Of a DNA stretch of 14,182 nucleotides, positions 1 to 6,535 are shown piece by piece. Within the stretch, counting starts at the first letter, position 1. Each line of letters begins with the position of its first letter. This DNA is from Phycisphaerae bacterium (GTDB lineage: Bacteria; Planctomycetota; Phycisphaerae; Tepidisphaerales; Tepidisphaeraceae), in assembly GCA_014380825.1 (NCBI GenBank), contig JACMJD010000289.1, positions 1 to 14,182 of the forward strand, given 5' to 3'. Below the pieces are notes generated by a model. It saw only the letters and a program-made list of their open reading frames with translations. It did no database searches and was not told where the DNA came from. The translations under genes and the position numbers were made by a program.

Positions 1-2
1 AT

Positions 3-152
3 GGTGTGATCGACTTCGATGATTACTCGTTGATCGACAATAACTTCAACAATCGGCCGCGGGGATTGACTGCCGTACCGGAGCCGACGACGATCGTGCT
101 GATCGGACTGTCGCTCTTCCTGCGACGTCGCCGGGCTCGTTATCGGGCCTGA
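3..152 (+). CDS. C-terminal end of a PEP-CTERM sorted exported protein (partial)
   Basis: Only the last 49 codons are in the window; the frame is open at the left edge and stops with TGA at 150-152. The tail has the PEP-CTERM layout: a V-P-E-P motif (codons at 75-86), a short hydrophobic stretch (TIVLIGLSLFL) and an Arg cluster (RRRRARYR) just before the stop. This signal normally leads exported proteins to exosortase/archaeosortase-type processing at the envelope. Just before it is an acidic F-D-D-Y-S-L-I-D-N-N-F-N-N stretch. It resembles the dockerin-like linker that often precedes PEP-CTERM in planctomycete extracellular proteins, and that resemblance is from memory. The function of the missing N-terminal part cannot be told. 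The hydrophobic segment is rather short. Confidence 0.8.
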   Translation, partial: GVIDFDDYSLIDNNFNNRPRGLTAVPEPTTIVLIGLSLFLRRRRARYRA

Positions 153-153
153 C

Positions 154-167
154 TTGTGCGTTCACAA
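154..167. promoter_or_regulatory. small perfect inverted repeat upstream of ku
   Basis: TTGTG-CGTT-CACAA is a perfect 5-base inverted repeat with a 4-base spacer, placed between the PEP-CTERM stop and ku. It has no following T-tract, so it is a poor terminator. It could be a small operator for ku, or chance. Confidence 0.2.
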
Positions 168-216
168 TCATTCCACGGATGGACGATATGGACCCTAATT
201 CACTGAAGGGTGCTTC

Positions 217-1086
217 ATGCCATCGTCTCGTGCCGTCTGGTCCGGTTACATTCGCTTCAGCATGGTCTCGATGCCCGTCAAGGCGTACTCGGCCGCGGCA
301 TCGGGCGGCGGCGGCGCTCCTGCGCTCAATCAGCTGCACAAAGATTGCAACAGCCGAATCAACTACAAGAAGGTCTGCCCGATCCACGGGGAGCTTTCCG
401 CGGACCAAATCGTCTCTGGCTACCAGTTCGCCAAAGACCAGTATGTCGTGATCGACACCGACGAGATCGATAAGCTGCGGCCCAAGAGCGAGAAGGACAT
501 CGCGATCGCGGCGTTCATTAAGCCCGATGCGATCGATCCGTCGCAGTTCACCGGCAAGTCGTACTACCTGCTGCCCGACGGCCAAGTCGCGGCCAAACCG
601 TACGCGCTGCTCGTTCGCGCGATGGTGGATCAGAAGCGCTTCGCCTTCGCACAAGTCGTATTCTCCGGTCGCGAGCAGATCGTGCTAATGCGGCCGGTCG
701 GCAAGGTGCTGATGATGTCGATGCTCAGCTACGCGTCGGACATGAAAAGCCGCAGCGAGTTTGAGGGAGATGTCCCGGACGTCGACCTCCCTGCCCCGGA
801 GCTGAAGCTGGCCAAGACCCTCACCGATGCCCTGAGCGAGGAGAAGTTTGACCTGACCGAATACAAGGACAGTTACGCTGACCGGCTCACCAAACTGGTT
901 GAAGCGAAAGTGGCGGGCAAGGAGATCGTAGCTCCGCCGGACGAACCAGCGCCCCGCGCAATCAATCTCATGGAAGCGTTACAACAGAGCTTGGACGCAG
1001 CGAAGAATAAGAAAAAACCGAGCAAGGTTGTGATGCCCAGCAAGGCTGCCGCCAAAGCGGGCGCACGTAAGCGTAAAAGTTCTTGA
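217..1086 (+). CDS. ku: Bacterial Ku protein (non-homologous end joining)
   Basis: This is a DNA end-binding protein of bacterial non-homologous end joining; the family forms a homodimeric ring on double-strand break ends and recruits the ligase LigD. The 289-residue length is typical. The N-terminus has the family opening W-S-G-Y-I-R-F-S-M-V-S-M-P-V-K (residues 8-22). It is followed by the H-K-D-C-N-S-R-I-N-Y-K-K-V-C-P segment (41-55), the usual Cys-bearing motif near the ring. Residues 58-175 fit the Ku core barrel (G-Y-Q-F-A-K, Y-V-V-I-D, L-L-V-R-A-M). The tail (about 260-289) is rich in Lys and Ala, as in Ku proteins with extra DNA-binding C-termini. The start is supported by AAGGG six bases upstream. 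No ligD, ligase or polymerase gene is adjacent in the window, so the ligase partner must be encoded elsewhere. The long minus-strand frame over its 5' half is a shadow. Confidence 0.95.
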   Translation: MPSSRAVWSGYIRFSMVSMPVKAYSAAASGGGGAPALNQLHKDCNSRINYKKVCPIHGELSADQIVSGYQFAKDQYVVIDTDEIDKLRPKSEKDIAIAAFIKPDAIDPSQFTGKSYYLLPDGQVAAKPYALLVRAMVDQKRFAFAQVVFSGREQIVLMRPVGKVLMMSMLSYASDMKSRSEFEGDVPDVDLPAPELKLAKTLTDALSEEKFDLTEYKDSYADRLTKLVEAKVAGKEIVAPPDEPAPRAINLMEALQQSLDAAKNKKKPSKVVMPSKAAAKAGARKRKSS

Positions 1087-1095
1087 CCAGTCGGG

Positions 1096-1124
1096 CTGAC
1101 GATCGGTCAGCGATTCGGTAAGAT
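1096..1124 (+). promoter_or_regulatory. possible promoter with inverted repeat before the MerR-TPR gene
   Basis: CTGACG (1096-1101) and TAAGAT (1119-1124) are separated by 17 bases and each matches the sigma-70 consensus at four of six positions. The -35 part lies inside an inverted repeat, CTGAC-GATCG-GTCAG (1096-1110), which a MerR-like dimer could in principle bind. The 68-base ku to MerR-TPR gap also allows simple co-transcription. Confidence 0.3.
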
Positions 1125-1154
1125 TGTGGGCACTCCAACTAACGGACGCCCAGC

Positions 1155-2012
1155 ATGAAGCTACAGACACAGGATATGGACATCCGCCCAGCCGCATCGG
1201 GCTACAGCATTGATGAACTCGCCGAAATCGTCGGCGTGCCACTGGCCGATGTCTCGAAATGGGTGTCGCGCGGTCTGCTTGTTCCATCGGCCGATCACGA
1301 ACGATTCCACTTCCAGCAGCTCTCGCGGGCACAGACGCTGCGCGACTTGGTAGCCTCCGGTGCAAGCCTTAAGAAGCTGCGCGATGCGATGTCACGCTTC
1401 AGCGCGAGCTTGACCACTTCTCCGAGCACAGTCGTCTGCAATGATGGTCAGGTTTTTGCCCGCCTTCAAAATGGCGAGCTCATGAGCCCCGTCGGTCAGT
1501 TGCAGATGGACTTCGCCCCAGACGTTGAGCCGCTCCCGCTCTCGTCGCGCCAGCCGCAGAGCGCCGCGCAGTGGTACGAATGCGGAATCGCACACGAGAT
1601 CGACGGTCGGTTGGCCCTATCAATCGACTGCTACCGTGAGGCGTTGCTTGCCGGCGGACCGGACACGGAGATCTGCTTCGCGTTGGCGCATGCCTTGGCT
1701 GAAACCGGCGCCATGGCGCAGGCGGCAGAGCGTTACGGACAAGTCGTTGAAATGGATCCAAAGCAAGCCGATGCCTGGAACAACTTAGGGGTGGCGCTCT
1801 GCGAGTTGAAACGGCACGACGAAGCGTGTCGTGCGTTTCGTCACGCGCTGGAGCTAAAACCAGATGACGCTGGGGCGCGCTTCAACCTGGCCGATGCATT
1901 AGATGAAACCGGAAACGCCTCTGCGGCACAACCGCACTGGCAGGCATATCTACGCCACGATCGCTCGAGTGAACGCGCCGCTTACGCGCGACGCCGCTTG
2001 AGCGCGAGCTGA
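1155..2012 (+). CDS. MerR-type HTH protein fused to TPR repeats
   Basis: This 285-residue protein has two parts. Residues 16-82 form a MerR-like winged helix-turn-helix (Y-S-I-D-E-L-A-E-I-V-G-V, then W-V-S-R-G-L-L and a segment ending L-R-D-A-M). There is no Cys set for metals, so it is not a classic metal regulator. After a linker with a G-Q-L-Q-M-D-F element (114-120) come about four tetratricopeptide repeats (about 138-273; clearest is A-W-N-N-L-G-V-A-L around 207-215). TPRs are protein-protein interaction scaffolds, so it may be a DNA-binding protein whose activity depends on a partner. It follows ku on the same strand after 68 bases, so it may be co-transcribed with ku or have its own promoter. 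No strong ribosome binding site is seen before the ATG. A role in repair regulation would be inference from position only. Confidence 0.85.
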   Translation: MKLQTQDMDIRPAASGYSIDELAEIVGVPLADVSKWVSRGLLVPSADHERFHFQQLSRAQTLRDLVASGASLKKLRDAMSRFSASLTTSPSTVVCNDGQVFARLQNGELMSPVGQLQMDFAPDVEPLPLSSRQPQSAAQWYECGIAHEIDGRLALSIDCYREALLAGGPDTEICFALAHALAETGAMAQAAERYGQVVEMDPKQADAWNNLGVALCELKRHDEACRAFRHALELKPDDAGARFNLADALDETGNASAAQPHWQAYLRHDRSSERAAYARRRLSAS

Positions 2013-2074
2013 TTGAAAGTTTGCACCGAACTTCAGGATCTTGAGTGTTGCGCGACACCCTAGACGAATTGCCC

Positions 2075-2105
2075 TTGCATTCGGGCTGCGCGCTGGTGCT
2101 ATGAT
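2075..2105 (+). promoter_or_regulatory. extended -10 promoter for the 90-residue RHH-like gene
   Basis: TGC-TATGAT (2097-2105) is a good extended -10 element, with TTGCAT (2075-2080) as a weak -35 at 19-base spacing. The predicted transcript start, near 2112, lies just before the GGAGGA ribosome binding site (2118-2123), so the leader would be very short. The coherent promoter/RBS/start arrangement supports the small downstream gene being real. Confidence 0.5.
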
Positions 2106-2129
2106 GCACCAGTTAGTGGAGGATAGCTG

Positions 2130-2402
2130 ATGCCTCAAAAACGATTTGTGATGCGAATCGAACTGACCGGCTCTGCCAAGGAGAAGATGTCCGAGCTGAG
2201 CGACGATCTGGGCACGCAGCAAGTGGAAGTGATGTCGAGACTGGTCGATTGGTTTACGCGTCAGCCGGACCTCATCCAAGCCGCCGTGTTGGGACGATAT
2301 CCCGCAGAGATCGAGGCCGAGGTGGCGCGGCTAATCCTGCATCGAACGTATGGTGGTCCGGCACCTGCGACGGATTCGAAACGGCTTCCGTCTCATCGTT
2401 AG
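2130..2402 (+). CDS. Small, probable ribbon-helix-helix-like protein
   Basis: This 90-residue protein opens with a short beta-like strand (R-F-V-M-R-I-E-L, residues 5-12) followed by two predicted helices (S-A-K-E-K-M-S-E-L, then T-Q-Q-V-E-V-M-S-R-L-V-D-W-F). That strand-helix-helix order resembles ribbon-helix-helix DNA-binding proteins of the CopG/Arc type. The C-terminal half (Q-P-D-L-I-Q-A-A-V-L-G, then a helical stretch to about residue 73) is an extension I cannot assign. The start is fixed by GGAGGA six bases upstream and an extended -10 promoter before it. The gene ends 22 bases from the stop of the convergent LuxR-type gene. No toxin-like partner is adjacent, so a toxin-antitoxin role is not supported. 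The DNA-binding assignment is by fold pattern only. Confidence 0.75.
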   Translation: MPQKRFVMRIELTGSAKEKMSELSDDLGTQQVEVMSRLVDWFTRQPDLIQAAVLGRYPAEIEAEVARLILHRTYGGPAPATDSKRLPSHR

Positions 2403-2424
2403 CGCATGTGCGATCGCCATGGGC

Positions 2425-2988
2425 TTACCTCGGTGCAGTATTGCTTATCAACGATGGCGGCAATTCCTCGCCCGAGGCATGTCCTGTCTGGTTAGCGAAG
2501 CCCTCGCGGAGGCATCTGGCCATCAGTTCGGCTCGGCTGTTCACCACAAGCCTGCGATGAATCGCCTTGATGTGTTCGTGCACCGTGTGCCGACTCAGAC
2601 CCATCCGTTCCGCGATGGCCTTTTCGGACAGCCCGAACAGCACCAGTTTCAGGATCTGGTCCTGCCGCTCGGTCAACGCATAACCGATGCTGACACCATC
2701 GACATTGCCGGTACGTGGGAACTCGGCCAAGCGTTGACGCAGCGCGCTGGTCGAACGGATGACGTCCGCCATTGCCGAGAGGCGCTTGCCATCCGGCGGC
2801 AGCGGCGGCGCGATCGACGGATCGTTCAGCCGTCGGACTTCATCCGCCAGCAGCATCGCTGCCACTTCTAACCGCTGCGCCACCGGCACCAGCGACAAGA
2901 TGGCTTGCGTGGAGATGTTGCGGGCAGCGGAGGACGTTAGCTCTCGTTTGTGGACCACCAGCGCCCGCTCTGGATCACGTGTTGTCAT
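2425..2988 (-). CDS. LuxR/GerE-type helix-turn-helix regulator without receiver domain
   Basis: The 187-residue protein ends in a LuxR/GerE DNA-binding domain (about 103-163): L-T-E-R-Q-D-Q-I-L-K-L-V, then the recognition region G-L-S-R-H-T-V-H-E-H-I-K-A-I-H-R-R-L. The N-terminal ~100 residues are helical and unrecognised. They have neither the CheY-like receiver of NarL-type regulators nor a clear autoinducer domain. The start at 2988 has an AGGGGGG ribosome binding site four bases upstream, and its ATG overlaps the previous gene's TGA as ATGA, so translation is likely coupled. The frame stays open upstream to 3372, but that part lies over the preceding gene in another frame and is not protein-like. 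As the last gene of the sigma/kinase operon it is a candidate output of the kinase (inference); Ser/Thr residues in the N-terminal part could be phosphorylated. Confidence 0.88.
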   Translation of the reverse strand: MTTRDPERALVVHKRELTSSAARNISTQAILSLVPVAQRLEVAAMLLADEVRRLNDPSIAPPLPPDGKRLSAMADVIRSTSALRQRLAEFPRTGNVDGVSIGYALTERQDQILKLVLFGLSEKAIAERMGLSRHTVHEHIKAIHRRLVVNSRAELMARCLREGFANQTGHASGEELPPSLISNTAPR

Positions 2989-3518
2989 CGTCCCCCCTGC
3001 GAATCGATCCCACCCAATTCGCGGCTCGCCAGTTCCATCGCGTTGGCTGTGCCTGGGTCCATCCACGGTCGTGACGCGGCCCAGCCGGCGCGCCGCGCCA
3101 GTTCGGTGTCTGACCCGTTGATCAACTTCGTAGCACAACGAACTCGGGCCAACACGATGCAGACATTGAACAGCGAGAGCGCAACTTCGCGCGGCAGAAG
3201 TTCCTCCGGGTCTCCAAGCGCCCGTTCCATCCATCGCGCCACCATCGTCAGCAATTTCACGTCCGGCGCTGGTCGCGCGAACAGAGCCCGCAGGCTCGCG
3301 ATTGGCGGAACGGCGCTGCCGCACAGCGTCTGGCAGTGCAGCGCATGTACGAGGCTCAACTCCTCGATGCACTTGGACACGTTGGCTTCAAGCTGATGAT
3401 GCCAGACCTCGGCCAGCTCATCGCGCGACCACATCGATTGCGCGCCCGTATCTTGCGCCAAGTCAACGAGGCGCAAGTACCACGCCGAATCGTTTTGTTT
3501 GGTGAAGTCACACATCAT
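2985..3518 (-). CDS. Unknown helical protein in the sigma/kinase operon
   Basis: I cannot name this 177-residue protein. It is predicted to be almost all helical, without a signal peptide or membrane segment. It has a W-S-R-D-E-L-A-E-V-W block near the N-terminus (30-39), an L-F-A-R-P-A-P-D-V-K-L-L block (79-90) and an L-P-R-E-V-A-L-S-L-F-N block (108-118). It carries six cysteines (3, 50, 62, 66, 120, 128). From memory the L-P-R-E-V-A pattern recalls hypothetical proteins found next to Ser/Thr kinase genes in planctomycetes; I could not check this. The start is one of two adjacent ATGs (3518 or 3515), with AAGGTG just upstream in the 10-base gap from the previous stop. An in-frame extension to 3596 overlaps the upstream gene and is less likely. 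The stop overlaps the LuxR-type start. It may be an adaptor or regulator of its neighbours (inference). Confidence 0.85.
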   Translation of the reverse strand: MMCDFTKQNDSAWYLRLVDLAQDTGAQSMWSRDELAEVWHHQLEANVSKCIEELSLVHALHCQTLCGSAVPPIASLRALFARPAPDVKLLTMVARWMERALGDPEELLPREVALSLFNVCIVLARVRCATKLINGSDTELARRAGWAASRPWMDPGTANAMELASRELGGIDSQGGR

Positions 3519-3528
3519 GTATTCACCT

Positions 3529-4005
3529 TCAAATCGGGTCTTCCGGTTCCTCGGGAAACTCCGCCTCCAATGCCTGCTCGGCATCGGCCAGGTCATCAGC
3601 GGTCTCCGGCATGCTGCTGGCCACGTACGTCTGCGCGGCGCTGATGACCGCAGGGTTCGAGTGCTCTACGTCAATGAATTCGCCAGGACTGAACGATTGC
3701 TGGCCAGTGCCGTCCAGCCGAGACACGGAAGCGCTGCCCGACGACTCAAGCAGGACGAATCGACTCGTCGACGGCTTACCTGCGGCCGGGGCTGCGAAGT
3801 TCTGCAAAAGCAGCTTGCTGCCCGCAGCCGAACCGGAGGCATGGTTGTTCCTGACCTGAACGTTCCTTCCGGCAGTGATCACCCAACCCACGCTTGGAAA
3901 GACCATCAATGCACCGGCGCCCGTCCCCTCTGTGGTGATGTCGTCGCTTGCGACGCCGTTAAACGCTGTCCCATCGGGTCGAGTGATCGTCGCTGTATTT
4001 GCCAT
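3529..4005 (-). CDS. Unknown 158-residue protein with acidic tail, in the sigma/kinase operon
   Basis: I do not recognise this protein. Residues 1-125 are rich in Gly, Ala, Ser, Thr and Val and look like beta strands joined by loops (V-G-W-V-I-T-A-G-R-N-V-Q-V-R-N-N, 39-54; R-F-V-L-L-E-S-S-G-S-A-S-V, 82-94). The last 25 residues are strongly acidic (many Glu/Asp, ending E-E-P-E-D-P-I). There is no signal peptide or membrane helix, so a cytoplasmic location is likely. The start is supported by GAAGGAA about six bases upstream. It follows the CHASE2 kinase gene by 49 bases and precedes the 177-residue gene by 10, inside the same operon. The many Ser/Thr residues make it a plausible kinase substrate, but that is speculation from context. 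Confidence 0.78.
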   Translation of the reverse strand: MANTATITRPDGTAFNGVASDDITTEGTGAGALMVFPSVGWVITAGRNVQVRNNHASGSAAGSKLLLQNFAAPAAGKPSTSRFVLLESSGSASVSRLDGTGQQSFSPGEFIDVEHSNPAVISAAQTYVASSMPETADDLADAEQALEAEFPEEPEDPI

Positions 4006-4024
4006 GTGTATTCCTTCGCTCTCT

Positions 4025-4042
4025 CGTCAGCCAGCGCTAACG
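4025..4042 (-). promoter_or_regulatory. intergenic hairpin between kinase and 158-residue gene
   Basis: On the minus strand CGTTAGC-GCTG-GGCTGACG-type pairing gives a 7-base-pair stem (one G-T wobble) with a 4-base loop in the 49-base gap. No T-run follows, so it is not a classical terminator. It could act as an RNA processing or stability element that lowers or protects the downstream message. Confidence 0.25.
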
Positions 4043-4054
4043 ATTGCTTCGAGG

Positions 4055-6466
4055 TCAGATGGTTGATTCCCGTGCGCGATAGATACGCAGCACGAGTTCG
4101 CCGGCCACGACGACGCACAGCACCGGCGCCAGCGGTAAGTAAATGAAGCCCCCTACGCGGAAGGCCAACAACGTGGATAAGACGATTGCAATGGAAACGA
4201 CGAGGTACGCCGTCACTCTCGTCCAGGACCGATCGCGCAACCAAATCGCGGCGATCGCACCAGCGACCGCTGCACTGACCACGATCGGAATCTCGCCCGT
4301 GATCGACCACGACGATGCGGAGATGTAGCGCGGTCGCTTCAATACCTCGCCACTCAGCAGGCGCTCGATGGCAACTGCCTGCATGATCGCCCCCGGCATC
4401 GATCGGCCGTCCGGATGTGCGAACGGACCATCAGCACCTTGGCGGAAGTCACCAATCAAGAGGACGTTGCCGTCGAGGCGATCGCGCAAGTCAGCGTCGC
4501 TCATCGAGAAGACGTCTCGGTAGTCGAGCGAGCTGCGCTCCAGGTCATGGTCATCCGGCACCTCGATTACGAACTCCGCGAACGGCGTACCCTTGCGCAG
4601 GCCCAACTCGAGGTTCTCGTCGGGCATTGGTGCAACGCTGGTCACGTCCACTCGACGCGTGCCTCCCTCGGCGTACCGTAGTTGAATGGCATCCGGCAAC
4701 CACTCCATCGCCGGCATCTGCTCCGGCCGCCAACAACGCGACGCAGTCATTAACGCCAGTGAGGGATAGATCCCACCGTTGGGCAGCGTCGTCGCTAGGT
4801 CTGCCGTCCACGGTCCGTCCGCGCGCATCAGTCCGTTCGTGCCGCCGGCCGAGACGAGCGGACGCAGTGCAGGCGCGAGGATCGGTTCGAGCGGGCTATC
4901 GCTCGTCCCCGCGTACGCGCCAACGATGATCGGCACGCCGCTCGACGCACGGATGCCATCAGCGAACTCGAGATCCCACTTGCTTTCCGGCGGAAAGCGG
5001 ATGTCGAAGGTCACGGCACGCGGTCGAACGCCGGCTTGTGCCAGCCGCTTCAGGAACTGACCGTGCGCGCGGCGCGCGAATCGAGGGTGCAGCGCGTCTT
5101 CCGGACCATCGGACGGCTTTGTGCCTGCAATCGCGGCGATATCCGTGCCGTCGCGCAGCTTGACGATGACCACGTGTGAAAGCGGCGCCGACGGGACGTG
5201 ATGCACGTTCTGCGTTAGCAACAGCTCGAATGCGAAGTTCAGACCCCTCGTTGCGATTCTCGTGCTGAGGGTTCCGCAAAAGATGGAAGCGACAATTAGC
5301 GATACCGCCACCGCGAGCAATCGATGACGTGCGATCCAACGCTCGCCTTTGCGCCTTGCCCGGTAGATGCGCCGGCGATCCGGTGAGACCGGCTCCCCGC
5401 GTAATAGAAGTTGAAGATCATCCTCCAGTGCACGGACCGTCTGATACCGGCTATCTGCGTCCTTAACCAACGCCTTGTCCAAGATCTTCTCGACGTCACC
5501 GCGCAGCGATCGATTGTGTTTGCGCGGTGTGGTCGGGTCGGATTCCAAGATCGATTTGGCGGCCGTGACCGACGACGTGCGATCCACCTTGTATGGCAAG
5601 TGACCGCAAAGCAGCTCGTACAGGATCACGCCCAACGCGTAGACATCGCTGCGCTGGTCGAGCTCAAAGTCATGGCCACTCACCTGCTCGGGGCTCATGT
5701 ACTGCGGCGTGCCGAAGATCACGCTTGCATCTGACCAGCTAGTGCCGGTCGACTCGTCCAGTTGCATCGAGCGGGCGACGCCGAAGTCGATCACCTTCAC
5801 CTGGCCCTCGCCGTTCACCAGGATGTTCGATGGCTTCAGATCGCAGTGGATCACGCCTTGTTCGTGCGCGTGCCGAACGCCGGCGCAGACTTGCAGAAAC
5901 AGTTCGATCTTCGCCTTGGTGCTCAAGCGCTTGGACTGGGCGAACACAGTGATGGAGCTGGCCCCCCTGACCAGCTCCATCACGCAAAACGGCACATGCA
6001 GGACCCCATGATGATGCACTCCCGCGTCGTACAACTGGGCAACGTGCGGGTGATTCAGCGTTGCCAGCAGACGGGTTTCGCGCAGGAAGCGCCCTTCCGC
6101 GGCGGCGGAGGAGGACTGCTTGGACTTCATGATCTTCACGGCGACCGTGCGGGCCGGTTCATTCTGTTTCGCTTCGTAGACCGTGCCCATCGCGCCCTCG
6201 CCTAGCTGGCGGAGCAACAGGTATCGGTCGAACGGAACATTGATCTTGTTATCGCCCACCTGCGACAGAAGTGGAACGTGCTGCACGTCGAAGTCGCCAT
6301 CTGCTGGTACAGGGGTCACGGGAGGTTCGCTGCCGTCGGAATGCATGCCCATGCAGAACACTTTAACGTCGAAGGGCGCAGCGACGATGCCATCGCTCGT
6401 CGTCCCATTCGACACCGCGATGACCTTGCGCTGCGGGCGCGCAGATTTGCTCTTCAGTCCCACCAT
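4055..6466 (-). CDS. Membrane Ser/Thr protein kinase with CHASE2 sensor domain
   Basis: About 803 residues (numbered from the ATG at 6466). The Hanks-type kinase domain spans about 82-350: glycine loop L-G-E-G-A-M-G-T-V-Y (88-97), catalytic Lys in V-A-V-K (111), H-C-D-L-K-P-S-N (207-214), D-F-G (227-229) and S-P-E-Q (258-261). All catalytic residues are present, but HRD reads HCD, so it is a non-RD kinase. One membrane helix follows (about 382-398), then a CHASE2-like extracytoplasmic sensor (about 412-722), then three helices (725-743, 752-770, 774-792), the usual CHASE2 arrangement. It probably senses an envelope or periplasmic signal and phosphorylates cytoplasmic Ser/Thr targets. The start is uncertain: the frame opens with TTG at 6535, directly after the sigma gene's TGA, but ATG 6466 is more plausible. 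ATGs near 6352 also exist, and none has a strong ribosome binding site. Confidence 0.93.
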   Translation of the reverse strand: MVGLKSKSARPQRKVIAVSNGTTSDGIVAAPFDVKVFCMGMHSDGSEPPVTPVPADGDFDVQHVPLLSQVGDNKINVPFDRYLLLRQLGEGAMGTVYEAKQNEPARTVAVKIMKSKQSSSAAAEGRFLRETRLLATLNHPHVAQLYDAGVHHHGVLHVPFCVMELVRGASSITVFAQSKRLSTKAKIELFLQVCAGVRHAHEQGVIHCDLKPSNILVNGEGQVKVIDFGVARSMQLDESTGTSWSDASVIFGTPQYMSPEQVSGHDFELDQRSDVYALGVILYELLCGHLPYKVDRTSSVTAAKSILESDPTTPRKHNRSLRGDVEKILDKALVKDADSRYQTVRALEDDLQLLLRGEPVSPDRRRIYRARRKGERWIARHRLLAVAVSLIVASIFCGTLSTRIATRGLNFAFELLLTQNVHHVPSAPLSHVVIVKLRDGTDIAAIAGTKPSDGPEDALHPRFARRAHGQFLKRLAQAGVRPRAVTFDIRFPPESKWDLEFADGIRASSGVPIIVGAYAGTSDSPLEPILAPALRPLVSAGGTNGLMRADGPWTADLATTLPNGGIYPSLALMTASRCWRPEQMPAMEWLPDAIQLRYAEGGTRRVDVTSVAPMPDENLELGLRKGTPFAEFVIEVPDDHDLERSSLDYRDVFSMSDADLRDRLDGNVLLIGDFRQGADGPFAHPDGRSMPGAIMQAVAIERLLSGEVLKRPRYISASSWSITGEIPIVVSAAVAGAIAAIWLRDRSWTRVTAYLVVSIAIVLSTLLAFRVGGFIYLPLAPVLCVVVAGELVLRIYRARESTI

Positions 6467-6535
6467 TGACAACCCTGGTCTGCGGACAGAGGTGCTTCCC
6501 ACCCTTACTCCGCAGGCGACCAGGTTTTCGAGCAA

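Noticed and set aside
46..654. 202-codon minus-strand open frame over the PEP-CTERM tail and ku
   Set aside because: It is antisense to the clear Ku coding sequence, and its Arg/Val/Asp-rich composition is typical of a shadow in GC-rich DNA.
2130..2402. Antitoxin of a toxin-antitoxin pair
   Set aside because: The protein may be RHH-like, but no small toxin gene is next to it; the neighbour is a convergent operon.
2989..3372. N-terminal extension of the LuxR-type frame to 3372
   Set aside because: It overlaps the 177-residue gene in another frame, reads as Arg/Ala-rich noise, and a strong ribosome binding site plus ATGA overlap fix the start at 2988.
3499..4146. 215-codon plus-strand open frame
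   Set aside because: It is antisense to the operon genes and spans several gene boundaries; it is Cys/Arg-rich without any recognisable domain.
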